Assembly (NCBI GenBank): GCA_016931075.1
Contig: JAFGFF010000352.1
Location: 1 to 35,838 of the forward strand
DNA length: 35,838 nucleotides
Reading direction: 5' to 3'
Origin: Pirellulales bacterium
Lineage (GTDB): Bacteria; Planctomycetota; Planctomycetia; Pirellulales; Thermoguttaceae
The notes below the pieces were generated by a model. The model saw only the letters and a list, made by a program, of their open reading frames with translations. It searched no databases and was not told the origin of the DNA. Of the stretch, positions 1-8,429 are shown in pieces; position 1 is the stretch's first letter; every line of letters starts with the position of its first letter. Both the position numbers and the translations under genes were made by a program.

Positions 1-690
1 AATCCCGAGTTCACCATGCTCGAGGTCTACCAGGCCTACGGCAACTACGAGACGATGATGGACCTGACCGAGCAGGTCATCGTCGACGCCATCGCCGCCA
101 CGGGCCAGGAGCCGGTGTTGCCCTGGGGCGAGACGACGATCGATTTCTCGCCGCCTTTTAAGAGAAAAACATACAACGAGCTGTTCGCCGAGCACACGGG
201 CGTGGCGGCCGACGACGAACCGGGCATCCGCCGACTGGCCGACGAACTGGGCTTCACCACCCGAGGCAAACACGTCGACGTCGTCAAGAACGAGCTGTTC
301 GAGGCTAAGGTCGAAGACGCCCTGGTCGGGCCGGTGTTTGTCTACGACTACCCAGCCAGCATCTGCCCATTGACCAAGCGCAAGGTCTCCGACCCGGCGA
401 TCGCCGAGCGGTTCGAGCTGTTCGTCCAGGGCATGGAACTGGCCAACGCCTATACGGAACTCAACGATCCGGACCTTCAGGAGCAGCTTTTCAGCCGCCA
501 GTTGGAAGGCCTGGCCGAAGAGGACTCGATGGCCAAGATGGACCGCGACTTCATCCGGGCGTTGCGCCATGGGATGCCGCCGGCCGGAGGGCTGGGGATC
601 GGCATCGACCGGCTCGTCATGCTCTTGACCAATTCCTCGACGATTCGTGAAGTGATCCTGTTTCCGCTCTTGCGACCCGAAGCGGAGTAG
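1..690 (+). CDS. lysS: Lysine--tRNA ligase (class II), C-terminal part, 5' end outside the window
   Basis: This is the last 229 codons of class II lysyl-tRNA synthetase, which charges tRNA-Lys in the cytoplasm. The reading frame is open from base 1 (NPEFTMLEVYQAYGNYETMM), so the N-terminal anticodon-binding OB fold and motif 1 lie upstream of the window. The block NPEFTMLEVYQAYG is the conserved stretch after motif 2. The end GLGIGIDRLVMLLTN followed by STIREVILFPLLRPE is the class II motif 3 of LysS, with the arginine that contacts ATP. The stop is 3 bases before the next start, so it probably heads an operon with the permease and ATPase downstream. Identity is secure; only the start is missing. 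Confidence 0.97.
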   Translation, partial: NPEFTMLEVYQAYGNYETMMDLTEQVIVDAIAATGQEPVLPWGETTIDFSPPFKRKTYNELFAEHTGVAADDEPGIRRLADELGFTTRGKHVDVVKNELFEAKVEDALVGPVFVYDYPASICPLTKRKVSDPAIAERFELFVQGMELANAYTELNDPDLQEQLFSRQLEGLAEEDSMAKMDRDFIRALRHGMPPAGGLGIGIDRLVMLLTNSSTIREVILFPLLRPEAE

Positions 691-693
691 ACG

Positions 694-2409
694 ATGTACA
701 AGCTCCTCCTCTGCTTGCGATATCTTCGCACTCGCTACATCGCCATGGCCTCGATTATCAGCGTCATGCTGGGCGTGGCGACGATGATCGTGGTCAACAG
801 CGTCATGTCGGGCTTCTCCGCCGAGATGCAGACTCGCATCAAGGGGGTCTATTCCGACCTGGCCGTGCGTTCGCGCTGCGTCAACGGGTTCCCGGACGCC
901 GAGTGGCACATGGAGTTCATCAACAAGATCGCCGGCGACTCGATCGAAGCCATGACGCCCACGGTCGAAATACCGGCCATGATCGACATCCGTTACGGTC
1001 ACCAGTGGGTCAGCCAGCCAGTCCGCATGATCGGCATCGACGCCAAGACCCAGGCCCTGGTGAGCGACGTCGGCAAGTACATGCAACATCCGAAGAACCG
1101 CGAGCAGTTGACTTGGGAACTACATCACGGCGGATACGACGTCCGGAGTCCGTCGGCCGGTCCCGACGCGCCCGACCGCCCGCAGATGGCCCTGGCCGGC
1201 TGGGAGTACCGGCGTACGAAATACGGCTTCGAACAGGATTTCGAGCGGCCGAACGAAGCCCGATCGGTCGAGCCTTCGCCCGCGCTGCGCAGCCAGCCGC
1301 TTCTCGAACCGCAGTCGCCCCCGGAGCCCGAAGGGCTGAAAATGCCCGAGCTTCCGCCGCCCGGCGCTGACCTTCCTGCCCCGGCCGACGAGGCTTTTAA
1401 CCCCAAACTGCCCATTTCGACCGATGTCCTGCCGCCGCCGGCCGGCGCGCCGGAGACGCCGGTTCAGCGAACCGGTTCCGGCGACCCGTTTTTCCAAGCC
1501 GCACCGACCAACGTGTTTGATCCGTGCAAGAAGCAGCACACGGGCGCGGTAATTGGCATTGCCCTGTGCACCACCCGGGACAGCAGCGGGGAGGACACGT
1601 TCTACGCCCTGCCGGGCGACGACGTGATCCTCACGTTTCCCAAGAACATCGGCAACGGTCCGCCCGAGGTGACGCACGACAATTACACGCTCGTCGATCT
1701 GATCGAGTCCAAGATGAGCGAGTTCGACGGCAAGCTCGTCTTCGTGCCGATCGAACAGCTTCAAAAAGACCGTGGCATGATCGACCCGCAGTCGGGAAAG
1801 CGGTTCGTCAATTCGATCCAGATCAAGCTCAAGCCGGGCGTGGACGGCGCCTCGGTCCGCGACCGGCTGGCCAAGGGATTCGACGAGAACCCCCGGATGC
1901 GAGGACTGTACTACGTCGGCACGTGGAAAGACCAGCAGGGACCCCTGTTGGCCGCCGTGCAGATGGAAACGGCCATCCTCAACGTCCTGTTGTTTCTCAT
2001 CATCGCCGTGGCCGGGTTCGGCATTCTGGCCACGTTTTTGATGATCGTGGTCGAAAAGACCCGCGACATCGGCGTGCTCAAATCGCTCGGGGCATCGCGC
2101 CGCGGGATCATGGGCATCTTCCTGGGCTACGGGTTGTCGCTGGGGCTGGTCGGCTCGGTCGCCGGGATGGTGCTGGGGCTCTGGTTCGTCAAGGAAATCA
2201 ACTGGCTGGCCGATCTGCTCGGACGCGTGACCGGCCAGCCCGTCTTCGATCCGTCGATCTACTATTTCTACAAAATCCCCACGCTCGTCGATCCGTGGAC
2301 GGTCGGGTCGATCGTCCTGGGAGCGTTGGCCATTGCGGTGCTGGCCAGCATCTTGCCCGCCATGAGAGCGGCGCTGTTGCACCCGGTGGAGGCCTTGCGG
2401 CATGAGTGA
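694..2409 (+). CDS. ABC transporter permease, LolC/LolE-like (FtsX/MacB fold), with proline-rich insertion
   Basis: Inner-membrane permease of the lipoprotein-releasing/MacB class, 571 aa. The N-terminus (LRYLRTRYIAMASIISVMLG, then MIVVNSVMSGF) matches the LolC/E start: a cytoplasmic helix and first membrane segment at about residues 14-40. A long periplasmic part follows. The C-terminal FtsX-like region from about residue 427 (AILNVLLFLIIAVAGFGILA, EKTRDIGVLKSLGASRRGIM) holds three more membrane helices. Residues about 188-265 are an extra Pro/Glu/Ala-rich stretch not normal for LolC/E, making the protein longer than the usual ~400 aa. It starts 3 bases after lysS and its end overlaps the ATPase start by 8 bases (ATGAGTGA), so translation is likely coupled. 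By family, the pair would extract lipoproteins or another hydrophobic substrate from the inner membrane; the exact substrate is not visible. Confidence 0.88.
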   Translation: MYKLLLCLRYLRTRYIAMASIISVMLGVATMIVVNSVMSGFSAEMQTRIKGVYSDLAVRSRCVNGFPDAEWHMEFINKIAGDSIEAMTPTVEIPAMIDIRYGHQWVSQPVRMIGIDAKTQALVSDVGKYMQHPKNREQLTWELHHGGYDVRSPSAGPDAPDRPQMALAGWEYRRTKYGFEQDFERPNEARSVEPSPALRSQPLLEPQSPPEPEGLKMPELPPPGADLPAPADEAFNPKLPISTDVLPPPAGAPETPVQRTGSGDPFFQAAPTNVFDPCKKQHTGAVIGIALCTTRDSSGEDTFYALPGDDVILTFPKNIGNGPPEVTHDNYTLVDLIESKMSEFDGKLVFVPIEQLQKDRGMIDPQSGKRFVNSIQIKLKPGVDGASVRDRLAKGFDENPRMRGLYYVGTWKDQQGPLLAAVQMETAILNVLLFLIIAVAGFGILATFLMIVVEKTRDIGVLKSLGASRRGIMGIFLGYGLSLGLVGSVAGMVLGLWFVKEINWLADLLGRVTGQPVFDPSIYYFYKIPTLVDPWTVGSIVLGALAIAVLASILPAMRAALLHPVEALRHE

Positions 2410-3499
2410 CGAGAAAAAGAAGCGTGTCCCCCACGAGGGAGTCCCTCTTCACCCCGGCGATCCGCGGGTCCATTTCGGGCCTCGGGTCCGCGGCGGACCG
2501 CCCCTGTCCGGCGGACCCAAGCTCGAAGTCGACGGGCTGCTCGCCGGCGTGGCCCCGGAAAACCTGCCCCCGGCCGAAGAGACCAAGGCTTCGCCGCCGC
2601 GTCCGGCCCCACCGGCCAAACCGCCTGCCGCCCCAGCCAGACAGCCGTTTCATCTGGTCGACCCGGTGCACACGATAGGCGGCCCACACCTGCGTCGCGA
2701 AGAGGTCAGTTTGGGTTCGTCGACCTGCGCGGCCAAGCCCGGCACGATTGCCGTGGCTCCGTTACCCACGCCCGGTGGACGGCGCGACGGCGCACACGAA
2801 ACGGCCAACGTATTCGAGGTGTCCGGGCTGGTGAAAAACTACCGCAAGGGCCCGGTGGTCATCCCCGTCCTGCAAGGCGTCAATCTGACGGTTCGCCGGG
2901 GCGAGTTCCTGGCCGTGGTCGGGCAAAGCGGCTCGGGCAAGAGCACCCTGTTGCACCTGATGGGAACGCTCGACGCGCCGAACGAGGGAACCATCCATTT
3001 TGAAGGCCAGCGGATTGACAACCTTCCTTCCGGCCGGCGCGACGCGCTGCGTAATGAACGTTTTGGCATGATCTTCCAGTTCTATCACTTGCTGCCCGAG
3101 CTGAACATGCTCGAAAACGTCCTCGTGCCGCTCATGATCGGGCAGAGCAGTATGGGATATCTGTGGCGGCGACGGAAGCTCCGCACCCGGGCGGCCGAAC
3201 TGCTCGAGCTGGTCGGACTGAGCCACCGGCTCAAGCACAAACCGCGTGAGCTTTCCGGCGGCGAGATGCAGCGGACGGCCATCGCCCGGGCCCTGATCAA
3301 CCGGCCCGACCTGCTGCTGGCCGACGAGCCGACCGGCAACCTGGACCACGAGACGGGCCAGGACATTCTCGGCCTGTTGCGCCGGCTGAACCGGGAGGGC
3401 CACCTGACGATCGTCATGGTCACCCACGACCAGAGCATCGCCGCCGCCGCCGACCGGACCGTCCGCCTCGTCGACGGCCAGCTCGCCCGGGCCGCCTAA
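2402..3499 (+). CDS. ABC transporter ATP-binding protein, LolD/MacB type, with long proline-rich N-terminal extension
   Basis: ATPase partner of the preceding permease, 365 aa. The nucleotide-binding domain covers about residues 138-362: Walker A GQSGSGKST at 174-182, signature LSGGE at 284-288, Walker B LLLADEPTG with D308/E309, and H-loop MVTHD. FGMIFQFYHLLPELNMLENV is the typical LolD/MacB Q-loop region. LolD proteins are about 230 aa; the first ~137 residues here are a Pro/Ala/Gly-rich, probably disordered extension (for example RPAPPAKPPAAPARQPF). An ATG farther in would remove part of it, but the ATG at 2402 is translationally coupled to the permease stop and the extension stays open in frame, so I keep the long form. 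It likely works as a dimer with the permease. Confidence 0.9.
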   Translation: MSDEKKKRVPHEGVPLHPGDPRVHFGPRVRGGPPLSGGPKLEVDGLLAGVAPENLPPAEETKASPPRPAPPAKPPAAPARQPFHLVDPVHTIGGPHLRREEVSLGSSTCAAKPGTIAVAPLPTPGGRRDGAHETANVFEVSGLVKNYRKGPVVIPVLQGVNLTVRRGEFLAVVGQSGSGKSTLLHLMGTLDAPNEGTIHFEGQRIDNLPSGRRDALRNERFGMIFQFYHLLPELNMLENVLVPLMIGQSSMGYLWRRRKLRTRAAELLELVGLSHRLKHKPRELSGGEMQRTAIARALINRPDLLLADEPTGNLDHETGQDILGLLRRLNREGHLTIVMVTHDQSIAAAADRTVRLVDGQLARAA

Positions 3500-3502
3500 C
3501 CG

Positions 3503-3578
3503 CCCCGTAGACGCGGCGTCTCGCCGCGTTTTATGAGCCGATCCGTTTTTGAAAGCGGCGGGACGCCGCTTCTACGGG
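3503..3578. repeat. Paired inverted palindromes (BIME-like element, CCCGTAGA family)
   Basis: Two hairpins lie in the 228-bp gap between the ABC ATPase and ilvE. The left arm is CGCGGCG-TCT-CGCCGCG (3512-3528); the right arm is AGCGGCG-GGA-CGCCGCT (3554-3570). Outer 8-bp ends CCCGTAGA (3504-3511) and TCTACGGG (3571-3578) are perfect inverted repeats. The right unit is essentially the reverse complement of the left one, as in REP/BIME elements. It could also act as a transcription end for the upstream operon, but there is no clear U-tract. Confidence 0.75.
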
Positions 3579-3727
3579 AAGTGCTCTTCACGAGCGAACC
3601 GGCCGGGCATCTGGGCCCTCCTTCCTTGGTGTGTTATATTGCTAGAAGTTGCGTTCCTTTGCCCCCAGAGGGTAGGGGCGTCGAAAAACCGCTTTCACAC
3701 TGAACAAAATCGAACCCAGGCAGACCT

Positions 3728-4585
3728 ATGTCACTGAAGATCTACATCAACGGTACGTTGTACGACAAAGAAGACGCCAAGATCAGTGTTTACGATCACG
3801 GGCTGCTTTACGGCGACGGGGTCTTCGAGGGCATCCGCAGCTACGGGGGCAAGGTCTTCCGGCTCAAGGAGCACCTCGACCGGCTTTGGCTCTCGGCCAA
3901 GGCCATCATGCTGGAGATCCCCATCTCGAAGGACGAGATGGCCCGGGCGATCGAATCGACATTGGCTGTAAACAGCATCACCGACGGCTATATCCGCCTG
4001 GTCATCACCCGAGGCTGCGGCACGCTCGGACTGGATCCGAACAAGTGTAGCGATCCGCAGGTGATCATCATTACCGATCGCATTGCCCTTTATCCTGAGG
4101 AGTTCTACGAAAAGGGCCTGGAGATCATCACGGCCAGCGTCCCACGAATCCATCCGGCCGCGTTGAGCCCACGGATCAAATCGCTTAACTATCTGAACAA
4201 CATCCTAGCCAAGATCGAGGGCCTGCAAGCCGGCTGCATCGAAGCACTGATGCTCAACCACAAGGGCGAGGTGTCCGAGTGCACCGGCGACAACGTCTTT
4301 CTGGTCCGCAACGGCGGGCTGTTCACACCGCCGAACGACGCGGGCATCCTCGAGGGCGTCACTCGCGAGGCGGTGATGGAGTTGGCCGTCGAAGCGGGGA
4401 TCGAAGTCCAGCAGATCCCGCTGACCCGCCACGACGTCTACATCGCCGACGAATGCTTCCTGACCGGCACGGCCGCCGAGGTCGTGCCCGTGGTCAAGAT
4501 CGATGGCCGCTCGATCGGTGACGGGACCCCCGGTCCGATGACTCGCGACTTCATCGCCCGGTTCCGCCGCCTGACGGGCCGCTAG
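3728..4585 (+). CDS. ilvE: Branched-chain amino acid aminotransferase (PLP fold type IV)
   Basis: A 285-aa cytoplasmic class IV aminotransferase that would interconvert Val, Leu and Ile with their 2-oxo acids using 2-oxoglutarate/glutamate. Family blocks seen: YDHGLLYGDGVFEGIRSYGG near the N-terminus (IlvE rather than D-Ala aminotransferase style), the PLP-binding lysine in PRIKSLNYLNN (K151), the cofactor-contacting segment VSECTGDNVFLV, and the FLTGTAAEVVPV block near the C-terminus. Length is close to the ~300 aa usual for bacterial IlvE. The ATG has only a weak Shine-Dalgarno (AGGCAG). It stands alone between a repeat element and a PEP-CTERM gene, so it is probably its own transcription unit. 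D-amino-acid or 4-amino-4-deoxychorismate activity cannot be fully excluded by motif reading. Confidence 0.93.
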   Translation: MSLKIYINGTLYDKEDAKISVYDHGLLYGDGVFEGIRSYGGKVFRLKEHLDRLWLSAKAIMLEIPISKDEMARAIESTLAVNSITDGYIRLVITRGCGTLGLDPNKCSDPQVIIITDRIALYPEEFYEKGLEIITASVPRIHPAALSPRIKSLNYLNNILAKIEGLQAGCIEALMLNHKGEVSECTGDNVFLVRNGGLFTPPNDAGILEGVTREAVMELAVEAGIEVQQIPLTRHDVYIADECFLTGTAAEVVPVVKIDGRSIGDGTPGPMTRDFIARFRRLTGR

Positions 4586-4671
4586 GCGGGCAATTCGGGT
4601 TATTGTAGGGCCCGAAAAGAAGCTTTCCGGATTATCGAGGGACCCGCCCAAAAGGGGTACGACCCAGCCCC

Positions 4672-4700
4672 TTGACGGAACACTTGAAACCGATCATGCT
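4672..4700 (+). promoter_or_regulatory. Candidate sigma70-type promoter of the PEP-CTERM gene
   Basis: TTGACG (4672-4677), a 17-bp spacer, and CATGCT (4695-4700). The -35 box is good and the -10 is only moderate (3 of 6). It sits about 65 bases before the GTG start at 4765. Identified by eye only. Confidence 0.4.
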
Positions 4701-4764
4701 AGTCAATAGGGTGGAAGGCCCCGTAGGTCTCGTGTGGTGGTATGCGCATCTAGGAGTGGACACC

Positions 4765-5649
4765 GTGAGACATCTTGTGCGTTGCGGTCTTATTGCTCTT
4801 CTTCTAGGACTTGTCGCGTTTGGCGATCTTGCTCGGGCTGATCTGACTCTCTTCGAGGCAGACTTCGACGAGTTTGGTAAAGTGCCCAACACGACTGGCG
4901 GCATCTGTGCGGCTGCTTCGGCGATCAATGGGTTGATCTATCTCCAAAACCACTACCCCTCCCTCTATGCCGGCACGAACATCATTCCCGACTGGAACGG
5001 CAACGGCATCGTTGATTTTAATGATCAGGTCACCTCGCGGGACAAGATGGCCGGCGGTTGGACGAACAGTCAAGGTACAGTGCGAACGGGTATCTATGGC
5101 CCAGGCACCGCCAAGGCCATTTGGGAAATGACCTACTACTGGCTGGCCGACTTCGCTCCTTCGACCACGCTGTTGGGCGGCCAACTCCGCTCTGACCAAA
5201 GCGTCTACAGTTGGCCCGATGCGAAAAACCTTACCCGGGTCGATCCCAAATATCCCGATTGGGGCTTCCTCTGGGATTCGTTGGTCGACTCCAAAGCAAT
5301 CCACCTGGGTATTCTTCCTGTCGCCGGCGGCGTCGGACACGCCGTCGTGTTACAGGGATTGAGCTTCGACGACAATGACAACAACGGCGTCTGGAGCGAG
5401 GGCGACGTGCCCAAACAGATCGGCTACGTCGATCCCAACGGAACGAACGAGGCGAAATGGGCCGATGTCACCTTTGAATCAAGCGGGCGGCTCCGGTTCA
5501 AGTGGTGGTACTCAGGAGCTGACTTCTACATCTACCGGGCGTATACCCAGCAGGCGGACGTCGCCTTAGTTCCCGAACCGTCCTGCCTGGTCCTCTTGGT
5601 CAGTTCACTCTTCGTCGGCGTTTTCTGGCTCCGACGTCGCTTGGTCTAG
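4765..5649 (+). CDS. PEP-CTERM anchored exported protein, C39/papain-like cysteine peptidase candidate
   Basis: A 294-aa exported protein. I choose GTG at 4765 because AGGAG lies 8 bases upstream and a signal peptide follows at once (RHLVRCGLIALLLGLVAFG, cleavage after LARA). A longer in-frame TTG at 4672 is part of the promoter. The C-terminus is a PEP-CTERM sorting signal: VPEPS, a hydrophobic helix, then WLRRRLV, read by an exosortase for surface attachment. The body has GGICAAASAINGL with C48, GGVGHAVVLQG with H192, and IGYVDPNG with D223, the order and context of the Cys, His, Asp residues in C39-type papain-fold peptidases. Two EF-hand-like calcium loops are visible: DWNGNGIVDFND and DNDNNGVWSEGD. 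Export and anchoring are well supported. Peptidase activity is inference; it could be an inactive relative or a binding protein. No exosortase gene is in this window. Confidence 0.85.
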   Translation: MRHLVRCGLIALLLGLVAFGDLARADLTLFEADFDEFGKVPNTTGGICAAASAINGLIYLQNHYPSLYAGTNIIPDWNGNGIVDFNDQVTSRDKMAGGWTNSQGTVRTGIYGPGTAKAIWEMTYYWLADFAPSTTLLGGQLRSDQSVYSWPDAKNLTRVDPKYPDWGFLWDSLVDSKAIHLGILPVAGGVGHAVVLQGLSFDDNDNNGVWSEGDVPKQIGYVDPNGTNEAKWADVTFESSGRLRFKWWYSGADFYIYRAYTQQADVALVPEPSCLVLLVSSLFVGVFWLRRRLV

Positions 5650-5691
5650 TGTAGTGCGTCAGAATAGAAGTCGTGCTGAAAGCCAGTTTTG

Positions 5692-5757
5692 AGTCCCACT
5701 GGGCTCTGCCCGTGCTCAAAAACACAGTCGATTCATCACTGGCGGAGCCAGTGGCAC
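5692..5757. repeat. Paired inverted palindromes (BIME-like element, CACTGGC family), copy 1
   Basis: In the 346-bp gap between the PEP-CTERM gene and the ExeA-like gene. The right arm is a perfect hairpin CACTGGC-GGA-GCCAGTG (5737-5753); the left arm (from 5697) is a decayed version with a bulge, CACTGGGC-TCT-GCCCGTG. Outer edges are AGTCCCACTGG on the left and CCAGTGGCACAC on the right. It matches the copies at 23262-23329 and 23825-23890. I see nothing else convincing in the rest of this gap except the AAGGTGGGGG ribosome-binding site at its end. Confidence 0.75.
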
Positions 5758-5995
5758 ACGCTCAGCCTCTCCTTGCCGAACCCCGGTTTTCGTTAAAGTC
5801 TACGCTGCCAACGCAGTCTATTGCCCCCGAAGCGTGGTTGTTTCTCCCATCTTGACGTCCCCTGCCGGCCGATCGAGTCGGAGTGGAGCGGCCAGGTTGC
5901 CCGTGCCGAACTTCTGCAATAGGGAGACTGGGCGCGGGATGTGCCCTTCTGGATCGGCATGGATGCCGCAGGGTGTAAAAGAGGGAAGGTGGGGG

Positions 5996-7531
5996 ATGTA
6001 TACGGCTTGCTTCGGGCTTTCACAGAGACCCTTCTCGCCTGCGCCAGTGACGGGCCAGTATTTCCCCGCCGAGGCGATTGAATCGGCCAGGCAGACGCTG
6101 ACCCGCTGCATTGGCCGGGCCGAGGGAGCGGCCATGGTCGTCGGGCCCTCGGGCACCGGCAAGACGCTCCTTTGCCGTGTCCTGGCCGAACAGTTCCGCC
6201 AGACGCTGGCCGTCGCCCTGTTGGGCAGCGGTCGACTCAGCAGCCGAAGCGCTCTTTACCAGGCAATCCTCTTCGAACTACGCCGTTCTTACCGCGGAAT
6301 GGACGAAGGGGAACTCCGGCTGGCCCTGATCGACTACCTGACGACGTGCGACGACCGGCCCGACGGGCTGATTCTGTTGGTCGACGAGGCGCACACCCTG
6401 CCGCTTCGGCTCCTGGACGAAATCCGCATGTTGACCAACCTGGTCGGCAGCGGGCAGTCGCGTGTCCGCGTCGTGCTGGCCGGCGGGCCGGCGCTGGAAG
6501 AGCGGTTCGCCAGCCCAAAGCTCGAATCCTTCACCCAGCGACTTGTCGTGCGATGCTACCTCGAGCCGCTCGGTCGGGCCGAGACCCAGGCGTATCTGCA
6601 AGCGCAGATCGATCTGGCGGGCGGCGACGGCACGGTGCTGTTCACCAAGGAAGCTGCCGAAGCCGTCTATCGGGCCACCGATGGTGTGCCGCGGTTGATC
6701 AACCAGGTGTGCGACCACGCGATGGTGCTGGCTTGCACCGAAGGAAAATCGAAGATCAACGGGCGGACAATCGAAGAGGCCTGGGCCGATCTCCAGCAAC
6801 TACCCACGCCGTGGAACGACGATCGGCAAGATTGCCCAACGGCCGGCGTAATTGAGTTTGGCACATTGGACGACGACGTCTTGGACAACGGGATCTCGGA
6901 CAACGGGCCAACCCCGAGCCCCTCCGTCTCGAACGACCTGACCGGGGACCTGGGCGACTCGCTGGATGCGTCCGAGGCGGTCCTCAGCTTCGAGCCGGCC
7001 GTGTCCGACCCGGCCGAGCAGGTCGACCAGATCGAAAAGACACTGGCCGAATTGGACAAACTGGAGAGGGAAGTCGCTTGCGTGGAAGCTGACGATGATC
7101 CCGTCGGCTCACTTTTCCAGCCGGCGGGAACGATCGGGCCGGAGATCGAATTGACGTTCGCCGATTCGGGCAATCCGTTCGAGGAGCCGTATGAAGAGGA
7201 AGAGGTGATTCGGCAGCGTTACGAATCGGCCTTGTCGCGTGCCCGGGCGAACCTGGTCGGACGGATGGAAGTCGCCACGGGCACGTTGTCTGTCCAGTCC
7301 CTCGCAAAATCTTCTTTGTCCGACGTTCGGCCGACCTTGCCACTGCCTGTGCCCGAGAAGACGGTCCAACCTGAGGAGCCCAAGGCCGAGCCATTTGCAC
7401 CGACGGTGCCATGGGCCCCGACCCAGAGCGTAGAACTGGACGACCAGGCAGCCAGTCGCGGCCGCCCTCGGATCACAGTGGGTCGCCCGTCGCAATACCG
7501 CCAGTTGTTCGCCAAGCTGAAGCGAGGCTGA
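5996..7531 (+). CDS. ExeA-like AAA ATPase with acidic, disordered C-terminal tail
   Basis: A 511-aa protein. I start at ATG 5996 (MYTACFGLSQRPFSPAPVTG) because this is where ExeA/GspA-family homology begins and a purine-rich Shine-Dalgarno (AAGGTGGGGG) precedes it; an upstream in-frame start would add 54 unstructured residues. The AAA domain has Walker A GPSGTGKT at 50-57 and Walker B ILLVDEAH with D130/E131, then the sensor region VRVVLAGGPALEERF. GVPRLINQVCDHAMVLA is the family's C-terminal ATPase motif. From about residue 275 the chain becomes acidic and low in complexity, with a short coiled-coil-like piece (QIEKTLAELDKLEREVACVE). ExeA relatives drive assembly of secretin or envelope complexes; in exopolysaccharide loci they sit beside chain-length/tyrosine-kinase proteins, as here (61 bp to the next gene). 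The exact partner is not visible. Confidence 0.88.
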   Translation: MYTACFGLSQRPFSPAPVTGQYFPAEAIESARQTLTRCIGRAEGAAMVVGPSGTGKTLLCRVLAEQFRQTLAVALLGSGRLSSRSALYQAILFELRRSYRGMDEGELRLALIDYLTTCDDRPDGLILLVDEAHTLPLRLLDEIRMLTNLVGSGQSRVRVVLAGGPALEERFASPKLESFTQRLVVRCYLEPLGRAETQAYLQAQIDLAGGDGTVLFTKEAAEAVYRATDGVPRLINQVCDHAMVLACTEGKSKINGRTIEEAWADLQQLPTPWNDDRQDCPTAGVIEFGTLDDDVLDNGISDNGPTPSPSVSNDLTGDLGDSLDASEAVLSFEPAVSDPAEQVDQIEKTLAELDKLEREVACVEADDDPVGSLFQPAGTIGPEIELTFADSGNPFEEPYEEEEVIRQRYESALSRARANLVGRMEVATGTLSVQSLAKSSLSDVRPTLPLPVPEKTVQPEEPKAEPFAPTVPWAPTQSVELDDQAASRGRPRITVGRPSQYRQLFAKLKRG

Positions 7532-7592
7532 ACCGACGCGAGGGCCACGCCCGACACCGAGGCCTTCGAACAGGAGTAGGAGACGATCAGCG

Positions 7593-8429
7593 ATGGGCCG
7601 GATGCTTGATGCACTGAAGCAGCTTGAAGGTCAGGCGGACGTCACCGAACCGACTCTGCCGGTCGAGACGGTGTCAACCGAAACGATCGCCGTCGCCCCG
7701 CTCGAGCCCGTCACGGTCACCGAACCGGAGCCGATGACGGCTGCTGAACCCGAGCCAGTCGTGAAACCCGCACCGCCGATTGTCTTCGCCGAACCCGTTG
7801 CAGCGGTTCCGGAACCGCCAGATCCGCCGGCAGGCCGTCGCCCTCGTCCGCCGGCCGACCCGCGATTCGACGCCATTGCCGACTCGATCCTGCCCCATCT
7901 GTCCAATGGTCGCCGGGCCGTCTTCCTGTTTACCTGCACGCCTGACGAACCAACCTCCGGCGGTCAACTGGCCCCGCTCTATCGGGCACTGGCCACGCGG
8001 ATCGAAGGCCCTACCGTCGCCGTCGATTGCGACCTGCACCAGCCGTCGCTTGCCCGACGCTTCGGTCTGCGGGCAACCATCGGGATGACGGACGTCTTGT
8101 CGGGCAGAGTCCCCTGGCAAGCAGCCGTGGTCGAAACGACCTGCTCCGGCCTGAGCGTCTTGCCCGGAGTGGACGTCAACGCGACCCGTCCGCGCCCGAT
8201 CGAGCTGGTCAGCCTGATCGGCGAGCTGCAAAGCCACCACCAACTCGTCCTGCTGGACGGCACCCTCTCCACCGACGCCGACATCGCCGCCCTGGCCGGC
8301 ATGTGCACCGGCGTCTATATTCTCGTCTGGCTCGACCAAACCCCCCAACGCCGCGCCGCCCAAACCCTCCGCGCCATCCAACAACGCGGCGGCACCGTGC
8401 TGGGCAGCATCCTGCTCGAGTCCGCCTAG
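7593..8429 (+). CDS. CpsD/MinD-like P-loop protein with degenerate Walker A (BY-kinase relative, probably non-catalytic)
   Basis: A 278-aa protein with a GGAG ribosome-binding site before ATG 7593. It begins MGRMLDALKQLEGQ, then has a Pro/Glu/Val-rich linker to about residue 90, then a SIMIBI-type fold. Walker A' is kept as VAVDCDLHQPSLARRF (D145, D147), as in bacterial tyrosine kinases (usual form IDADLRRP). Walker B is present as QLVLLDGT (D222). Where Walker A should be (GEGKS/T) the sequence is PDEPTSGGQ at 117-125, with no lysine. There is no Tyr-rich C-terminal cluster. Its position after the ExeA-like ATPase fits a polysaccharide export or chain-length role. I infer a pseudo-enzyme or regulatory subunit; loss of ATP hydrolysis is an inference from the missing lysine. 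Confidence 0.78.
   Translation: MGRMLDALKQLEGQADVTEPTLPVETVSTETIAVAPLEPVTVTEPEPMTAAEPEPVVKPAPPIVFAEPVAAVPEPPDPPAGRRPRPPADPRFDAIADSILPHLSNGRRAVFLFTCTPDEPTSGGQLAPLYRALATRIEGPTVAVDCDLHQPSLARRFGLRATIGMTDVLSGRVPWQAAVVETTCSGLSVLPGVDVNATRPRPIELVSLIGELQSHHQLVLLDGTLSTDADIAALAGMCTGVYILVWLDQTPQRRAAQTLRAIQQRGGTVLGSILLESA

Noticed and set aside
1120-2403. A 427-codon minus-strand frame opposite the permease
   Set aside because: Gln/Arg/Asp-rich shadow translation; the permease has membrane helices and FtsX motifs on the plus strand.
4672-4764. TTG start that would lengthen the first PEP-CTERM protein by 31 residues
   Set aside because: The TTG is part of a -35 box, and the GTG at 4765 has a better ribosome-binding site and starts the signal peptide.
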